DNA of 64,000 nucleotides from Anthostomella pinea (Eukaryota > Ascomycota > Sordariomycetes > Xylariales > Xylariaceae). Location of the stretch: assembly GCA_963556695.1 (NCBI GenBank), contig CAUWAG010000012.1, forward strand, positions 2,046,001-2,110,000, read 5' to 3'. The position numbers and the translations under genes are program-made. The notes below the pieces were generated by a model. That model was not told where the DNA came from, did not search any database, and worked only from the letters and a program-made list of their open reading frames with translations. This document shows positions 20,232-31,879 of this stretch, piece after piece; position 1 is the first letter of the stretch, and every line of letters starts with the position of its first letter.

Positions 20232-22501
20232 TCATGCTGTTCTTATCTCACTCACCATCGTGGCCCAGAGACCGACAACGATCTTTCCTTCAGCACGAAC
20301 AGATCTAATTTCAACGTGGTGAGGCGATAGTACCCTAGAGAATCCGTTGGGAAAGTCGGCGGTGCGATTCCGGCTGGTGTATATCTGCCCGTTGAAACAG
20401 TGAGTATAAGTGCTCAACACCGGGAGCAGACGAGAAACCCCGACTCACCTTGAACCCTGCTAGCCGATCGTGTGTATGAAACGTGTCGAGCCCTGCGATG
20501 TGCTCTCCACCTGGACCATCGATCATGAACTCTTGCCCCTCCTGCCCAGATGAGACAAATTGCAAGCCTAGCTGGGCTGCGCTTTCCCTGTTGAGATTGG
20601 TACCAATTGACAACACCACGTGAGATTCAAGCTCGCATGTTTGGACGGTGAAGCCAGTCAAGTTGGGGAGTCTCTCGCCGTCGAGGCCACCAAAAATCTC
20701 ACAACAGAAGGGAAGTTCTTAGTAAGGGTCAGCTTGGCGTGGGTGTTCCGATATTCCAAGGAAAGAGAGAGCCGGGTGTGGTATATAAGGGTACCAAAGG
20801 GTCGTATCTCGGATCCTGAGTTGATCGGCTGAGTCTAATTGAGTCTCGTGTACTGCAGGCACAGACAGGGACACGAGCTTGACAGCCTAGTACCCCACGT
20901 CAGTTCGTTATTCTAGAGCCGTTTCTTCGAAGGCGCCGATGGCAGCGTAGGGAACATCTGAACAGAGTCACTCACATCAAAGCCACCTTTTAGGCAATTG
21001 ACCCTGCGAAGTGCTCCCCGCGAGACAAAAGTTTCCGTTTGGGTATATGCCGATGGTCTCCCAGCCAAGAGGATAAGGTACCGTTGTCGTATATCACGGC
21101 AATGCCCCGCACCCCTCTCTGGTCTTGGGCAAGATAGAAGCCTACAATTCGAAACGGTCCATTATCATGCGAGAGGGGGGTTTCGGTGTCTGGATGCCTG
21201 TAACCTAGGGAGCAGACACGCCACTCTCGTCTAGAACTCAGATACTAGATATATAACGCTGGCCGAAGAGCTCAACGGTGGAGACGAACATGGCAGTCGC
21301 AGTAGGGGGCAGTACCAAAGTTCGCACGTATAGGGCTCTGGATCCCGCAGACATGACCTGGGCCGGAGACTTCAGAGCTCTGCTAGCAGTAACCCAGCGT
21401 GTATCATCCGGCGAAGCGCTTAGCTCGAAGAAAGACTGGACAGGTTTTCCGTCACAGCTGATGTCCTTCATCAGATTCAGCACCTGGCGTAGAGATGAAC
21501 ATAGACTCCAAACCCGTCGTCTGTTCAATATGGTATCGCGGGACCTCAGGGCCTTGACTGAATTGAACATCGATCTCCATTGCCCTTTCCTTACGTGGAA
21601 GTGTCGCTCAGCTTCGAATATGCATTGGAACTCATGTCCGAGGAAAAAGCGCGACCTCCAAAAGTCATCACGCAAAGCAACATCAGCAAAGACGCCAGAC
21701 GCTTGTTTTAAATGAACAACGTCGCATGATGGGAGATATGTGAGAACGTGTGAGAGGATCTCTGTTGGCAATCCTGCAAAAACATCTAGGTCCGACGGTT
21801 TCGAGATCTGGGCACGCGGGCCGGCAGCATCTGAAGATGTATGTCGGATGGGCTGCTGAAGGGCCCGACAGAGCTCTGGAATATAGAAAGGATCTAGGCC
21901 GTAACCTATCGCACTTGGCAGGTGGTGTGGTCTGGGCTCCTCACCAGGGGCGAGTGCTGAATGTGACAAACAAATCCACCGTAGTCGTGTTCCCAGTCGA
22001 GAATACTCTGTTGGTCGGGGAAAGACCGGCAAAGGTTTAACAGTGCCTTCAACTCCGATGGTGCCACTGGGCAGTAGGCTGACAATATTTTCCAGCACGA
22101 GGAGTGGAATGGAAAGCCCCAGATCTGCGGTGTAGTATCATAATCAGGTGAGCCCCAGATTTGCGGTGCGTTATCATAATCAGGTGGGAAGACCACGTTG
22201 TCCCCGAAGCCCGAGCGCATGAGATCGATGCGAAGGGTCATCCTCGGCCGCGGCACGCTCAGAGTCGGCGACTTGGACAACATCGGCAAATCGCTGTCTG
22301 CGTCCAGGGCCAGAAAGGAAGGCCGGCGCGTCCGCCTCCTCGTCGACAGCATAGACTAGATGCAGCGTGAGATTTCTGTCTTGCGTCTATCAGAAGGCAG
22401 GATGACTGACGGGCATAAAATTGGGCCATCCAAGACGGTGACCAATTCTCGTCGATGACAAAATCTCCGCAGAGGCAGCAGTGTGTGCGAGTAACAGGCA
22501 T
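20232..22501 (-). pseudogene. F-box protein gene of a fungal-expanded family, with several frame breaks
   Basis: Substrate-receptor type protein for SCF ubiquitin ligase. It starts at 22501 with a zinc-finger-like HCCLCGDFVIDENW. GFPFHSSCWKILSAYC and LLDWEHDYGG-like text follow, then a good F-box at about 21,700-21,800 (LPTEILSHVLTYLPSCDVVHLKQAS). A C-terminal beta-rich region follows (HDNGPFRIVGFYLAQDQRGV; GPGGEHIAGLDTF; HTHDRLAGFKV), as in a large family of fungal F-box proteins. The pieces lie in different frames. At about 21,960 and at 21,238-21,215 no intron with correct borders and phase joins them, and at about 21,005 another shift leads to VNCLKGGFD and a GTGAGT donor. I read it as decayed. 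A 36-bp tandem duplication lies in its 5' part. Confidence 0.65.
22115..22186 (-). repeat. 36-bp tandem duplication inside the F-box gene
   Basis: Two adjacent 36-bp copies (22115-22150 and 22151-22186) differ at only a few positions and keep the frame. On the minus strand they encode PDYDNAPQIWGS and PDYDTTPQIWGF. Confidence 0.85.
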
Positions 22502-23068
22502 GGGAGCTGGTTGTGATGTTCCCGATAGACGTGACAGGTACTTCTTTCCCCCTCTCTTTTGCAGCTGGAATGGACCCACCAATGGTAGAACAGCTGGCCG
22601 GTTTTCTGCGCTCCGTACTTTACTGTACTGCCCCGTATCCGGGCTGTTTCATACTGTACTTAGTGCTGTACTGTACTGTATCGCACCGCCCAACATTAGG
22701 CGGCAACTCCCTAGACGCATGTTGGCTCTTTTTTCCGAAACGCATGCACTGCCTAAAACGTCAACAATTGGTAGCGAAACCCTTCTGACCATTACGGAGT
22801 GTAAAATCACTCGCACTCCTCTGGCCAGATTCTACTCAAGCTCGACATTATTCTGGCTACCATTTTTCTTTTTTCATTCTTGTGTGGCTTCGTGGCTGGC
22901 TCAAATCACCCGCATAGACCACTGAAAAGAAACTTAGGAAACCATCAGAATCTCGACATTATTCTTTAAGCTGGCCAGACACGTCGTTAAATATATCCTG
23001 ATTTCCACTCTGGGCTTGCCCTCAGCTACGAACGTCGCTAACCTGATATCCCCCTTCACCAAATCACC
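22502..23068. other. Intergenic, no gene seen
   Basis: Contains repe-like tactgtactg text at 22618-22680 and a C/T-rich promoter stretch before 23,069. No coding signal is convincing. Confidence 0.45.
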
Positions 23069-23626
23069 ATGTCTCTCCGACTACGGGACCAGGGGCACAG
23101 ACCTCTACGTGACCAGGAAGATAGAACTGGCACTGTAAGTGATATTCTACTATTCCCCCCTCGAGCCAACAGGCGACTCAAAACTGCTCACAGAACTAAT
23201 CTGGAATCACAGTACATGGAGCTATTCGTCGTCGACTGGCTGATCAAGGAACGCCTCGTCAAGGGCCAACCCATAGGAGAGACCTGCAGGGTATGGAACG
23301 AAATCCTGCACCAAGTCTTCCAGTCCACAGACGGGTATTCAACCGGGATGGAGACGCTTCCTGGCGGCGGCAAAGCGGCAGAGCTGTTCACATCGCTCCT
23401 GGTCATCGACGTCATACCCAACTACGAGAAGACACTCCTTGTGATCACGAGTAACGCGCCTGGTCTGGAGGACCAGGCCCATATCTGGCTGGAAGCCGCC
23501 GAACTGCTTGGTGCGCACCTTGCTGCTATCGATGCAGACCATCGCAAATTCGGGGCGGTCGCTGTGGGAAAGGCGGTTCGGTTTTATGAGTGGAAGGTTG
23601 ATAAGTTGGTGGATCTCGAAGGTTGA
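23069..23626 (+). CDS. Small uncharacterised protein, C-terminus cut by a tandem duplication
   Basis: I do not recognise the family. Model join(23069..23134, 23213..23626), 159 aa. The 78-bp intron (GTAAGT...CAG) joins DRTGT to YMELFVVDWL in frame. The product is soluble, mixed helical by appearance, with no signal peptide or membrane segment. Text such as LVIDVIPNYEKTLLVITSNAPG and HIWLEAAELLGAHLAAI looks like a folded domain. The last codons lie in a perfect 25-bp tandem duplication (23594..23643). The second copy creates TGA. With a single copy the frame would stay open for 27 more codons to the TAG at about 23,732, so the present protein is probably a truncated allele. Confidence 0.7.
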   Translation: MSLRLRDQGHRPLRDQEDRTGTVSDILLFPPRANRRLKTAHRTNLESQYMELFVVDWLIKERLVKGQPIGETCRVWNEILHQVFQSTDGYSTGMETLPGGGKAAELFTSLLVIDVIPNYEKTLLVITSNAPGLEDQAHIWLEAAELLGAHLAAIDADHRKFGAVAVGKAVRFYEWKVDKLVDLEG

Positions 23627-23643
23627 TAAGTTGGTGGATCTCG
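23594..23643 (+). repeat. Perfect 25-bp tandem duplication causing premature stop
   Basis: Copies 23594-23618 and 23619-23643 are identical. Since 25 is not a multiple of three, the second copy shifts the reading frame of the small gene and ends it. Confidence 0.95.
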
Positions 23644-24038
23644 AAGGTGATGGGAATGTCTATCTCCTGGACCGGCAGTGTCACACTGTGATGGGAAAGC
23701 TCATGTACTTGCGACAGCACCACCGCACGTAGGTGTTGTGGCCTGTTGCCTTCGGTCCGCGTGTTTCGAATGTTCTGCCACCCTGTGGTCATCGTCGTAA
23801 GAAGACAGCCGACTCCAGGCGACAGTCTCTGTCGACTCGGCGGAGGGAGGCAGGATGGGTTTGTTGGGCACTACGGTCAAACGCGTCACGATCTCAATTT
23901 TTTGTCACTCCGAGCAGGAACGGTATTAGTGGCTATAAAGCTTAAATATAACATCATCGTCGCAGTGATAGACACAGACGACGTCCGCGCCACATAATGA
24001 TTGCAGGAAGTACAGAACACGCCGCCTCCGAATTGCAA

Positions 24039-25463
24039 TTAGGCAATAACCGTCGTGCAATTTGACACCGAAGGCGATGCTGTGTTGGAGTAGGAATAGG
24101 CCTGCCCAACCGTGTAATGATCATTCCCCCGATACTGGCCCTAGAAGTTCACACAACGTCAGTGGGGTAATGGTTCTGTTCGATCCGCGGCTCTATGCAC
24201 TTACTTCGTTTGTGGCATACGAGCTGTCCCAAAACTCTGTGTACAGTGCGCAGTACTGCCCTTCCGGGATCCCGTTTCTGGCGACGAGGTATGTGGTGAA
24301 GAACCTGCAAATTTGAGGGTCGCCGTCAGGAGGAGGGTGAGCTGTATTGTAGTCGTTTTGCGACCTGTAATCGTGTCAACATTCACGTCGACATGACCGC
24401 TTTAGCCGCTGGGGTCTCTTCGCTATGGCGCCTGAGACGCCAGACACGTCCAAAAAGGGAGAGAAGGCGTGGGAATACTAACTGGCAAGCAGCGGCGCAG
24501 AGGTTCGGGTCGTAATAACTTTGGCTGAAAAACTTCGGCCCCATGTAGGTGTCTTGTCCGTTGCAATCTAGGGGGGCGTCGATGGTGCTGGTGCCCAAGA
24601 ACTGCCCGGTGAAGCCCGGTACTTCCGGGACAGCTGTGGCCATGTAGCCATTCGAGCCAGCGATAACCACATGGAAGTCTTGAAGGAACTGTCCATCGTT
24701 CATGGCGTTATTTTCTGCGAGGTATCCACCCCAGAACACGCACTTGATGACCGTAGTGGACGCGGGATCGGTGCAGTTGTCACCACTACCGGGCACGACG
24801 GTTGGGGCTCTTTCGAAGTAGATGCCAAAGCCGGAACAGCCAGTGATATAATTGCACTGGCTGGCACATTGGTCGGGAGCATACGTCTTCAGAGTCCTGT
24901 GGCCCACTAGAAGTAGAGCGGTCAGCTTGCTTTGATCGAATATAGAATGCCACGCCCAAGTGCTGTCCGGTAAAGGTGTCCAACATACAGTAACCATAGG
25001 CATTGCTGCTTGCCTTCAAATCCTGATATTGGAGTACGTAGCCCGCGGGCGTGACTGCCCCCTTCGCAGCATTTGAAAAATCCTGAAAGGCGAGGAAGGC
25101 GTCGGCAGTGTCGGGAGTTGGTTGAGGCCCGTCCCCGGCGGCCAGGGGTTCACAGGCCTGTGATTGTCTGGCCGCCAAGTGCAGTGAGGAGGTAGCAGCC
25201 AGTGAGCCGGTAGAAACCAACGAGGTGATAGCAACCAGTGAGGTGGCAGCCTCAGTTCCTACCGGCAGCGGAGACACCGTAGCGTCCCGTGTAGCTGCCG
25301 GGAGATCATAGCTAACGACTTGGCTTCCCACACCGATCGGAATCGTCGCCGTGGACGGATCCGGAGCTGCGATGATGATCGTCAGGTCAACGTCTTGACG
25401 TGGAAACACCGGGGTAGCTCCAGCAACACACAGCAGTGTTGGGAGCAAGGTCGTGGCCCTCAT
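24039..25463 (-). CDS. Secreted cysteine-rich fungal protein with PAN/apple-like text
   Basis: Model complement(24039..24140, 24205..24364, 24483..24906, 24989..25463), 386 aa. Introns of 64, 118 and 82 bp have TAG/CAG acceptors and GTAAGT, GTTAGT and GTATGT donors. All joints keep the frame (CAAACQSQNDYNTAHP; SYATNE then GQYRGNDHYTVG). A signal peptide is clear (MRATTLLPTLLCVAGATP, then VFPRQ with a possible kexin-like site). The middle has Ser/Thr/Ala-rich text likely to be O-glycosylated. The conserved part has paired cysteines: YAPDQCASQCNYITGCSGF, KCVFWGG and PNLCAAAC. Such proteins are common and secreted in Eurotiales. The function is not known; a cell-wall or adhesion role is only a guess. 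Confidence 0.88.
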
Positions 25464-26775
25464 GACTCGGGGTCCTCTGAGGAGAAAGGATGAGTGGTTC
25501 AAGTGATTGTACAAGATGAAGGTAGTATTGAAGGTATACTGGGAAGGAATCTGAAGGAACTGTCCAGGTGCTATGGTGATTGAAGAATGACGTTCTGTGT
25601 CTATATCGGTCTGGCATGGAACCCGAGGGCCAAATATCACTATTTTTGCCTTCCTCATGCTGTTTGCTACGGACTCCGGTTCTACTGATTCCAGGGAGCA
25701 GCTTGGAGCTTCGGATTAGCCATAGTGAGCGGTCCGAATTAGCGAAGACGTCCACTACTGCGTGGTGCGTCCGCTCGCTGGTGATGACAGATGGATGGTC
25801 AACCACCCGGCGCATACCACAGCAGAGGTAGCAAAGCTCTTGTTGGTGGTATAGTAGCAGGTAGACTAAACGCCACTGCTCATCTCGGCTTGCCATTCCG
25901 GACATCTAGACGATGACAAGACAGTATCATGGATAACTCGCGATAGTAGTTCACCTTCGGGTTTGTGGCTGATGTTTGGTTGGAGAATGTCTAAGTTTTG
26001 CATAGATTGCAGGTGATATGGCTCTCACTAGGCGGCAGAACCGGTAGTAGCAGCGAGGACGTTCGTGAAGAGCATCGAACTACACAATCCTGTCAGTGGA
26101 GTTTTCATGACTTTCAGACGTCTGGTGATTCGGGAAGAGCATGGCCCTGCCAAGCTATGGACTTACCCGCGTCCACGGAAAAACGAGGCTCAACTTCAGA
26201 GGAAGCTGTTCGCACCTGGGGCTAGCCATGCGGTTGTCGTACGCATCGAGATAAGCTTATATCCAGGCACCTGCGGCGTAGCTTTGAGAAATGCCTTATT
26301 AGCTCCGTGAGGCTGGACCGGAAGGTTGGGTGCTAGGGCAGGTAATGGTACTCGGCGGTGCTGGAGAGTTTCAGTCAGATACTTCTTCAAGCAGAGGGAC
26401 TACCCCGGTTTGGATTCATGCGTGGCTTTACGGTCGTCCGAACAAACAAGCTTTCGGACGCTCCCGAGTCAGCACGAACAGGATAAGCATACGTCGTCCC
26501 AACCATTGAAGCCACTAGTCGACCAAGCTCCCGGTCCGTCGTCAGGAGGTCTGTTGATTTTGCAAGTCGGGGTCCGTGTGGTGTAACCCTAGATGAACCA
26601 GACAGCCAGACAGATGAGACAACATTCAAGACCTGCCTACATCCTACCCTAAGGGGCGCCCGATGACGTCAAGACTCGACCACAGGTGCCAACTACCCAG
26701 GCTACTAACAATAATATCCGAGGATGATAAAACGAAATAGAGGCCAGACCTGCCAATCGACTATCCCACTGCACA
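25464..26775. other. Intergenic, no gene recognised
   Basis: About 1.3 kb. A minus-strand frame at 26196-26390 (LPALAPNLPVQPHGANKAF...) is open but unlike anything I know. Promoter of the secreted-protein gene lies at its left end. Confidence 0.4.
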
Positions 26776-27576
26776 ATGGACGACGACTGGCAAGAAGCAG
26801 CCTTCTCCTCTCGGCACGTTCACAACCGCGTCGGCCGGTCGAGCGGCGGCCGCACGGAGCGGCAGGCCGCATTCGACGTGCGCAAGGCATTCGGGACCTA
26901 CGGTACGAACTCCATCCGCCGAGCGCGCGCAAAGGCCATGGTGGTGCATCGGACGAAGAAGCGCCAACGAGGAGGAGCGCAAGCGCCTCGCAGCTGGAGA
27001 TATATCGCTTGACTCCCAGCGGCCAGGGCCTCGTCGGAGAGATCCGGCTTCGTGGCGCGATCGAGGCGACGGTCGTCTTGGCTGGCAGCCGCAAGACCCT
27101 CCGGGATGTCGTCGGGGAAATGGAAGTACCGCCTACCTCTACCTCGAGTCCAGACGCAAGTGGACAAGAGGAGCAAGGCGAAGGCGAAGGCGAAGAAAGC
27201 AGTGAGGAAGCTGCAGAAAGCGCCGAAGACCGCGAAGACAGCGAGGACGTGAGCGCAGAAGCCTCGCAGCAGCGTCGCTCTCGCACGTTCGAGAAGAACA
27301 GCTTCCGGTCGCCGAAGTTCTGGCTTCAATGGCGCGGACAGGTCACGAGGCCGGGCACTTCTGACGTGGTCAACGGCGACGGGGTAGGCTATCTGGTGTT
27401 CGCGGGAAACGACTGTTGTAAGTTCCAGGCGACCATCAGCTGCAGGGTCTTGGGCTGGGATAACGTCAGCTTCGGTGGTCGGAAGGATGCCTCGAGGAGC
27501 GAGAGAGATGTCCCGGTTGTGTGGGCATATGCGAGTCCGAGAGGACTATTAGACGATCAGCCGTCGTCAGCATGGT
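26776..27576 (+). pseudogene. Conserved fungal hypothetical gene with a single frameshift
   Basis: Uncharacterised fungal protein family that I recognise only by its text. The N-terminal half (MDDDWQEAAFSSRHVHNR, DVRKAFGTYGTNSIRRARAK) starts at 26776 in one frame. The C-terminal half (SQLEIYRLTPSGQGLVGEIR, VVLAGSRKTLRDVVGEMEV, FEKNSFRSPKFWLQWRG, GYLVFAGNDCCKFQATISC) lies in the next. The change occurs near 26,985, where one base too many or too few separates the halves. The distance is too short for an intron. Between the conserved blocks is an acidic Glu/Ser-rich linker (codons of 27,160-27,260). It may be a real mutation or an assembly error. The second frame alone is open to 27,576. Confidence 0.65.
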
Positions 27577-27923
27577 AGTGATATAGGCAGAACTCTTCAT
27601 CGGCCTAATAGTTTCCCGGTTACCTGGTCACTAAATCCGAATCCGAATCCCACGTGGTCTGCGCCGCATTGTGCTTCCGCGGCCGTCAGGGGTCTATTTG
27701 TATGTTCTGCGCCCCGGTCTTATCCCCGATCTTACTTAACTGGGTCTTGTTGGCTCCATGGGCCGAGCCCTTGCGTCGCCGGCCGTCTATTTTTGGTCAG
27801 CTAGTGATCATCCTACAATATTGCAGTATCGTCTTAAGAGCATCATGTTCCCCGTTATGACTCCAATCATGTCCCGCTCAGACCGATACACCACTGATCC
27901 GTGACTACCAACAACCAAGTAAG
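27577..27923. other. Promoter side of the FAD monooxygenase
   Basis: About 350 bp without a gene. Presumed promoter of the next gene. Confidence 0.45.
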
Positions 27924-29326
27924 ATGCCGAGCTCTGCCTCCTCCCCTGTGATCATCGTCGGAGGCGGCCCAGTGGGCCTGTTCACCGCCCACGTCCTCGC
28001 CGCGGCAAAGATCGACTACATCTTGCTGGAGAGACACCAGGACATAGTGAGGCATCGCGGGGCGCTCATCATCATATGGCCCCCTTCGCTGCGGCTACTT
28101 GACCAGCTGGGCTTGTACGAGCGCGCCAGGGAGATCGGGACGCGAACCCACACAAGAACGACAATGACTCAGGATGGGCAGCCCATACCCGTCGGAAGCG
28201 GTCGCCTGTGGGACGTGGTTGAAGAACAGTGAGGCATTCTCCCCAGTGTCCTTCCCGAATCATATAGGTACTGATCTGTTGGTCTAGTCTTGGATATCCC
28301 ACTCTAGGCTTCAATCGCGGGGACTTCATCAGACTTTTGTATGAGAGTCTACCCGAGCGTGAGAGCCGGGTGCGAACCAGCACGGAGGTTGTCAGGATCG
28401 AAACGCGCGACGATGGCGTGCAGGTGCATCTAGGGGACGGCAGTGTGATAGAGGGCTCCCTAGTCATCGGAGCTGACGGCGTCCACAGCAAGACCAGAGA
28501 ATTGATGCAGCGAATGGGTAGCGCACAGTCGGCAACCGACGGGGCATTGCCTGCAGGCCCCATGGTCACCACCTACCAGTCGATATTCGGCCGCGCCCCG
28601 TACACCAACCAAGACATCGACAAGGGCAACTTCGTCGAGACCCACGGCCCCGGAATGGCGTCGCAATCGATGAGGACGCACGACGCGCTGTATTTCTCGC
28701 TGATCAGACGGCTGCCGGAGCCCACGTCGGAAAGGGGGAGGTTCACGGATGAGGACATGGAGGATATGGCCGGAGCCTTTGCCGAAGTCGAGGTCTTCCC
28801 CGGGATCAAGTTCAAAGAGCTCTGGCCTGCACGCGACCAGACTAATACGCAGCTTCTGCACCAAGAAGAAGGTCTTGTCGATAAGTGGCACCACGGACGC
28901 GTGGTGCTAGTCGGCGACGCCATCCACAAGACGACGTCGCTGTGGGGAATGGGCGTCAACACGGGGGTGAACTCAGTCGCGGTGCTCGCGAACATACTTC
29001 GGCAAACCCTGCGCAGTACGCCAACTCCAAGTACCCAGATGTTGGACAAGGTGTTCGCCGAGTACCAGAGCGCGCGCTGGAAGGAGTGCGCTTTTGTTAT
29101 TGCGCGCAGTAAAGAGGTGACTCGCGCTGTTACCTGGTCCACGCCGGAGGACGAGGTCATCGACCGGACGATTCCGCCACCTTTCACGATGGAGGACGCT
29201 GCGCGGGAGCGCGTCACGCCTTTCCTGCGCCAGGGACAGCTGTTGGACTTTGTGCCCTTCGATGGCAAGCACGGCAGTGTGCCGTGGAAGATAGTGGGCA
29301 TGTCTACGGCCAGGGCGATGCTTTGA
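27924..29326 (+). CDS. FAD-dependent aromatic-type monooxygenase
   Basis: Class A flavoprotein monooxygenase (PF01494 type) that hydroxylates or epoxidises with NAD(P)H and O2. Model join(27924..28228, 28288..29326), 447 aa. The 59-bp intron (GTGAGG...TAG) joins EEQ to HLGYPTLGFNRGDF, where the second NAD/FAD contact block is expected. The dinucleotide motif IIVGGGPVGL is at residues 10-19 and is followed by ILLERH. The DG motif is IGADGVHSKTR, and the ribityl-binding GDAIHKTT is a slight change from GDAAH. No membrane helix is seen. It resembles monooxygenases of secondary metabolism (VrtH/paxM-like), but it stands alone, with a frameshifted gene on one side and degraded DNA on the other. 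Confidence 0.92.
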
Positions 29327-31054
29327 TGTCACGAGTCATTCCACCGAGCGGGACTTAGATACCATGTGGTTTTTGTTTTGTGATTATTTACTTATATACT
29401 GTATTTAGGTACTTACACTTTCCCTGGGTGTCATGCTTCCTTCCACCGCCTCGACTCCTTTCACCTTCGCGCGCATAGCTTGCAGCTCGGTCACTAGGGC
29501 TTTGGTCGAGGCTTTGTGCTCGGCTACGAACGTCCCCCAATAACGGCGCTCTCGGTCGATAGCTTCCCCCACCTCGTTTTTGTGTCGCGGGACAGCTGTT
29601 TGAGTAAATCGTCTGTGTCTTTCGGCCCCCTTTTTGACCTCCGATATTTCTGCTCACAAAGCGTTAATATCGTTAGGCGAGTGCTCCTGCGGCGTGTCTG
29701 GCTTCTCCCCATGAGACAGAGCCATTTGTCGAGTTTCATGACGTCGATTCGGCGGCGTCGTCAACGTCGAGGTTAGCACAAGAACCGCCCGTTCTATTAT
29801 CAGCGCAGTCGAGTGCTTGAAGGATCCTGTCATGCAAACCCGGTACTCTACCCTATGGACTTCAGGCCATGGTATTGGCGATACCAAATTCGCGAGCCGT
29901 CACTGATGAACTCCTCGACGCCAATGGTGCGCTGCGGTGCAGGCATGCCAGCGCCCATCTGCTGCTGCATGGGCTGTTAGGCGATGGCCTGGAGGCGGTT
30001 AAGCCACTGCAGAACCCATGGTCAGCATTCGCTCTTTATGTTCGGTATGAAGGGTCCAAGAGTACGGTAGCCGGTCTCTAGAACCAGAAATCCCGTGGGC
30101 TAGAGACCAAGCTACTACGGGGAAGCAAGTAGGGCAATGACAAGAGCTGGATGTTACTCACCTCGTTTACAACCTTGGAGCCCCGTCCCTTCTTATCGAA
30201 GAAGAGACCGTTGTTTCGAACCTCTCGGCTTCGAGTTCCAGGCGATCCGGCCCATGGAACGGGGCGAGACAGCGGCATACAGGCCAGCGGCAAAGACCTT
30301 GCAGTACTCGGGGGCGCGAGATGGTGCTGCTGGTGCTGCTGGTGCATGGTCGTCCTCAACTGCGCGGTCATCCTCTGCTGCGTGGAATTTTTCCTCCGCA
30401 TGGAATACCTCCCTGACACCTGCCCTTGCGCTCCCGTCGCCGTACGCCCCATTTCACCGCACGTACCCATTTCGCCGCTCCTATAGAACATCGTATCTGT
30501 ATGCGCTGATAACCGCAGCCATCTGGCGGCGTGTTATGGCGTTCAAATCGATAGAAGCCTCATAGTCAACCGGGTTGGATTCCGCGACAGCTTCATTGCC
30601 AGACCTTGAGCCGGCAGGCTTGCCGTGAAATGACTGATTGCCATTTCCCAGGTCCATGTCCTGGTGAGCAGCCGGTCAACGGATGAATCACTGGCCGAGA
30701 AAGTCGTTGGGTGAGGTTCGAGAAACCCAGTTGCCCAGGTCCCGAGAAGGAATTGACTCCCTGCTGGAGCTGTTGCATCTTCCGCATCATCGCGTCGACC
30801 TGGCCTCGTGGGCCGCCATGCTCAGCCTGAAGGCGCTTGACCTGGGAGGCAGCATGACTGTCATCTCGAGGGATGTAGGAGATGGTGATCTTCTCGCCTT
30901 TGCGAATATCCCTGGTAGCGCGGAGGGCAGTTCCTTGCTGACCAAGGTGACAATGGTCTTCAGCTTCAGGCCTTGGATGAAAGGGTAGTGCTCTGCCTGG
31001 GGTTGATCAGGTCACCTATGAAGCTTCGGATTGCATCCTCGTTGCAGGCGTGGT
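29327..31054. other. Start of the degenerate mosaic; coiled-coil and Gln-rich minus-strand fragments
   Basis: No intact gene. On the minus strand 29,410-29,690 reads a charged coiled-coil-like fragment (FVAEHKASTKALVTELQAMR, then AKVKGVEAVEGS) whose LQAMR..KV..VE.VEGS core recurs at 49,060-49,260. At 30,080-30,490 and 30,590-30,790 minus-strand fragments contain NGLFFDKKGRGSKVVNE followed by a GTGAGT donor, and MQQQMG-type Gln-rich text. I cannot name the parent genes. Confidence 0.45.
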
Positions 31055-31879
31055 TCACCATCGACGCATGCGGAAAGAAACCAACCTCATCGCGGAGGTC
31101 AGGGCCATCAGCCCTGCGCTTTGTGGCCGACGCGGGGGCTCGCGTCGAGGCGCTGCTTGTGAAAGAACTTCACGATGCCTTCTCCACCCACCTCCCCGAC
31201 GGATCCGAAACAGAACCAACATGTACTCGAGCCGAGAATCTCGCGTCTCGCCCCGGAAATGGATGCAGACGCGAAAACAGGCCCGTAGGCCCGTGATTGA
31301 AGTTACGGTAGGTGAGGATTGCAAACAGCCATCGAGATGATCGTTCAGTCCCCTAACGGTCATGGAGTCCAACTCCGCCGACTCCTCATACCCCGAGGGG
31401 TCAATGATGTACGTGTTGTACTCAGCTGTGACCTTGTTGGTCATGTCCTCATGGTCGTATGCCGGCATGACGATTTCTGTATGAAGATCCTCGTCGCTGA
31501 TCGCGGCGTTCTTGGCCTTGGTACTCGTATCCGACTTCGAGGCCTTCTTGGGCTCCTCGTCGTCGTTCTTGATCTGTTTGGGCTGGTAGGTGTAGTTGGG
31601 ATACAAGATCTTATGGCGGCGGGATATCTCGAGCTTCATAGTGGTCCAAAATATCCAGGAAGGACTCTTGGCCTTCTTCTCTCTTCCCCAGGAGCTTTGT
31701 CGAGAGGTGCCTCGAAAACGAATATTAAAAGCTCCCCCAATGTCTCTGCGGAAGACTGAACGATCATCTTGATGAAGGCAACCCGTCCCTTCACCAAGTC
31801 CCATGACAGGGGATTCGGAGCTTTGAATTCTCCGCGGACGACTGAACATCATCTCGATGAAGGGACGGGTTGCCTTCAC
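31055..31879 (-). pseudogene. HMG-box gene fragment in degenerate sequence
   Basis: Open minus-strand frame whose part at about 31,564-31,681 reads KLEISRRHKILYPNYTYQPK. This fits helix 3 and the C-terminal tail of a MATA/HMG-box (usual consensus ..RHK.LYPDYKYQPR). The basic tail is followed by an acidic linker (DDEEPKKASKSDTS). Helices 1 and 2 are not found upstream in frame, so only a fragment of the domain remains. The rest of the frame has no known similarity. Parent could be a mating-type-like or other HMG regulator. Confidence 0.45.
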
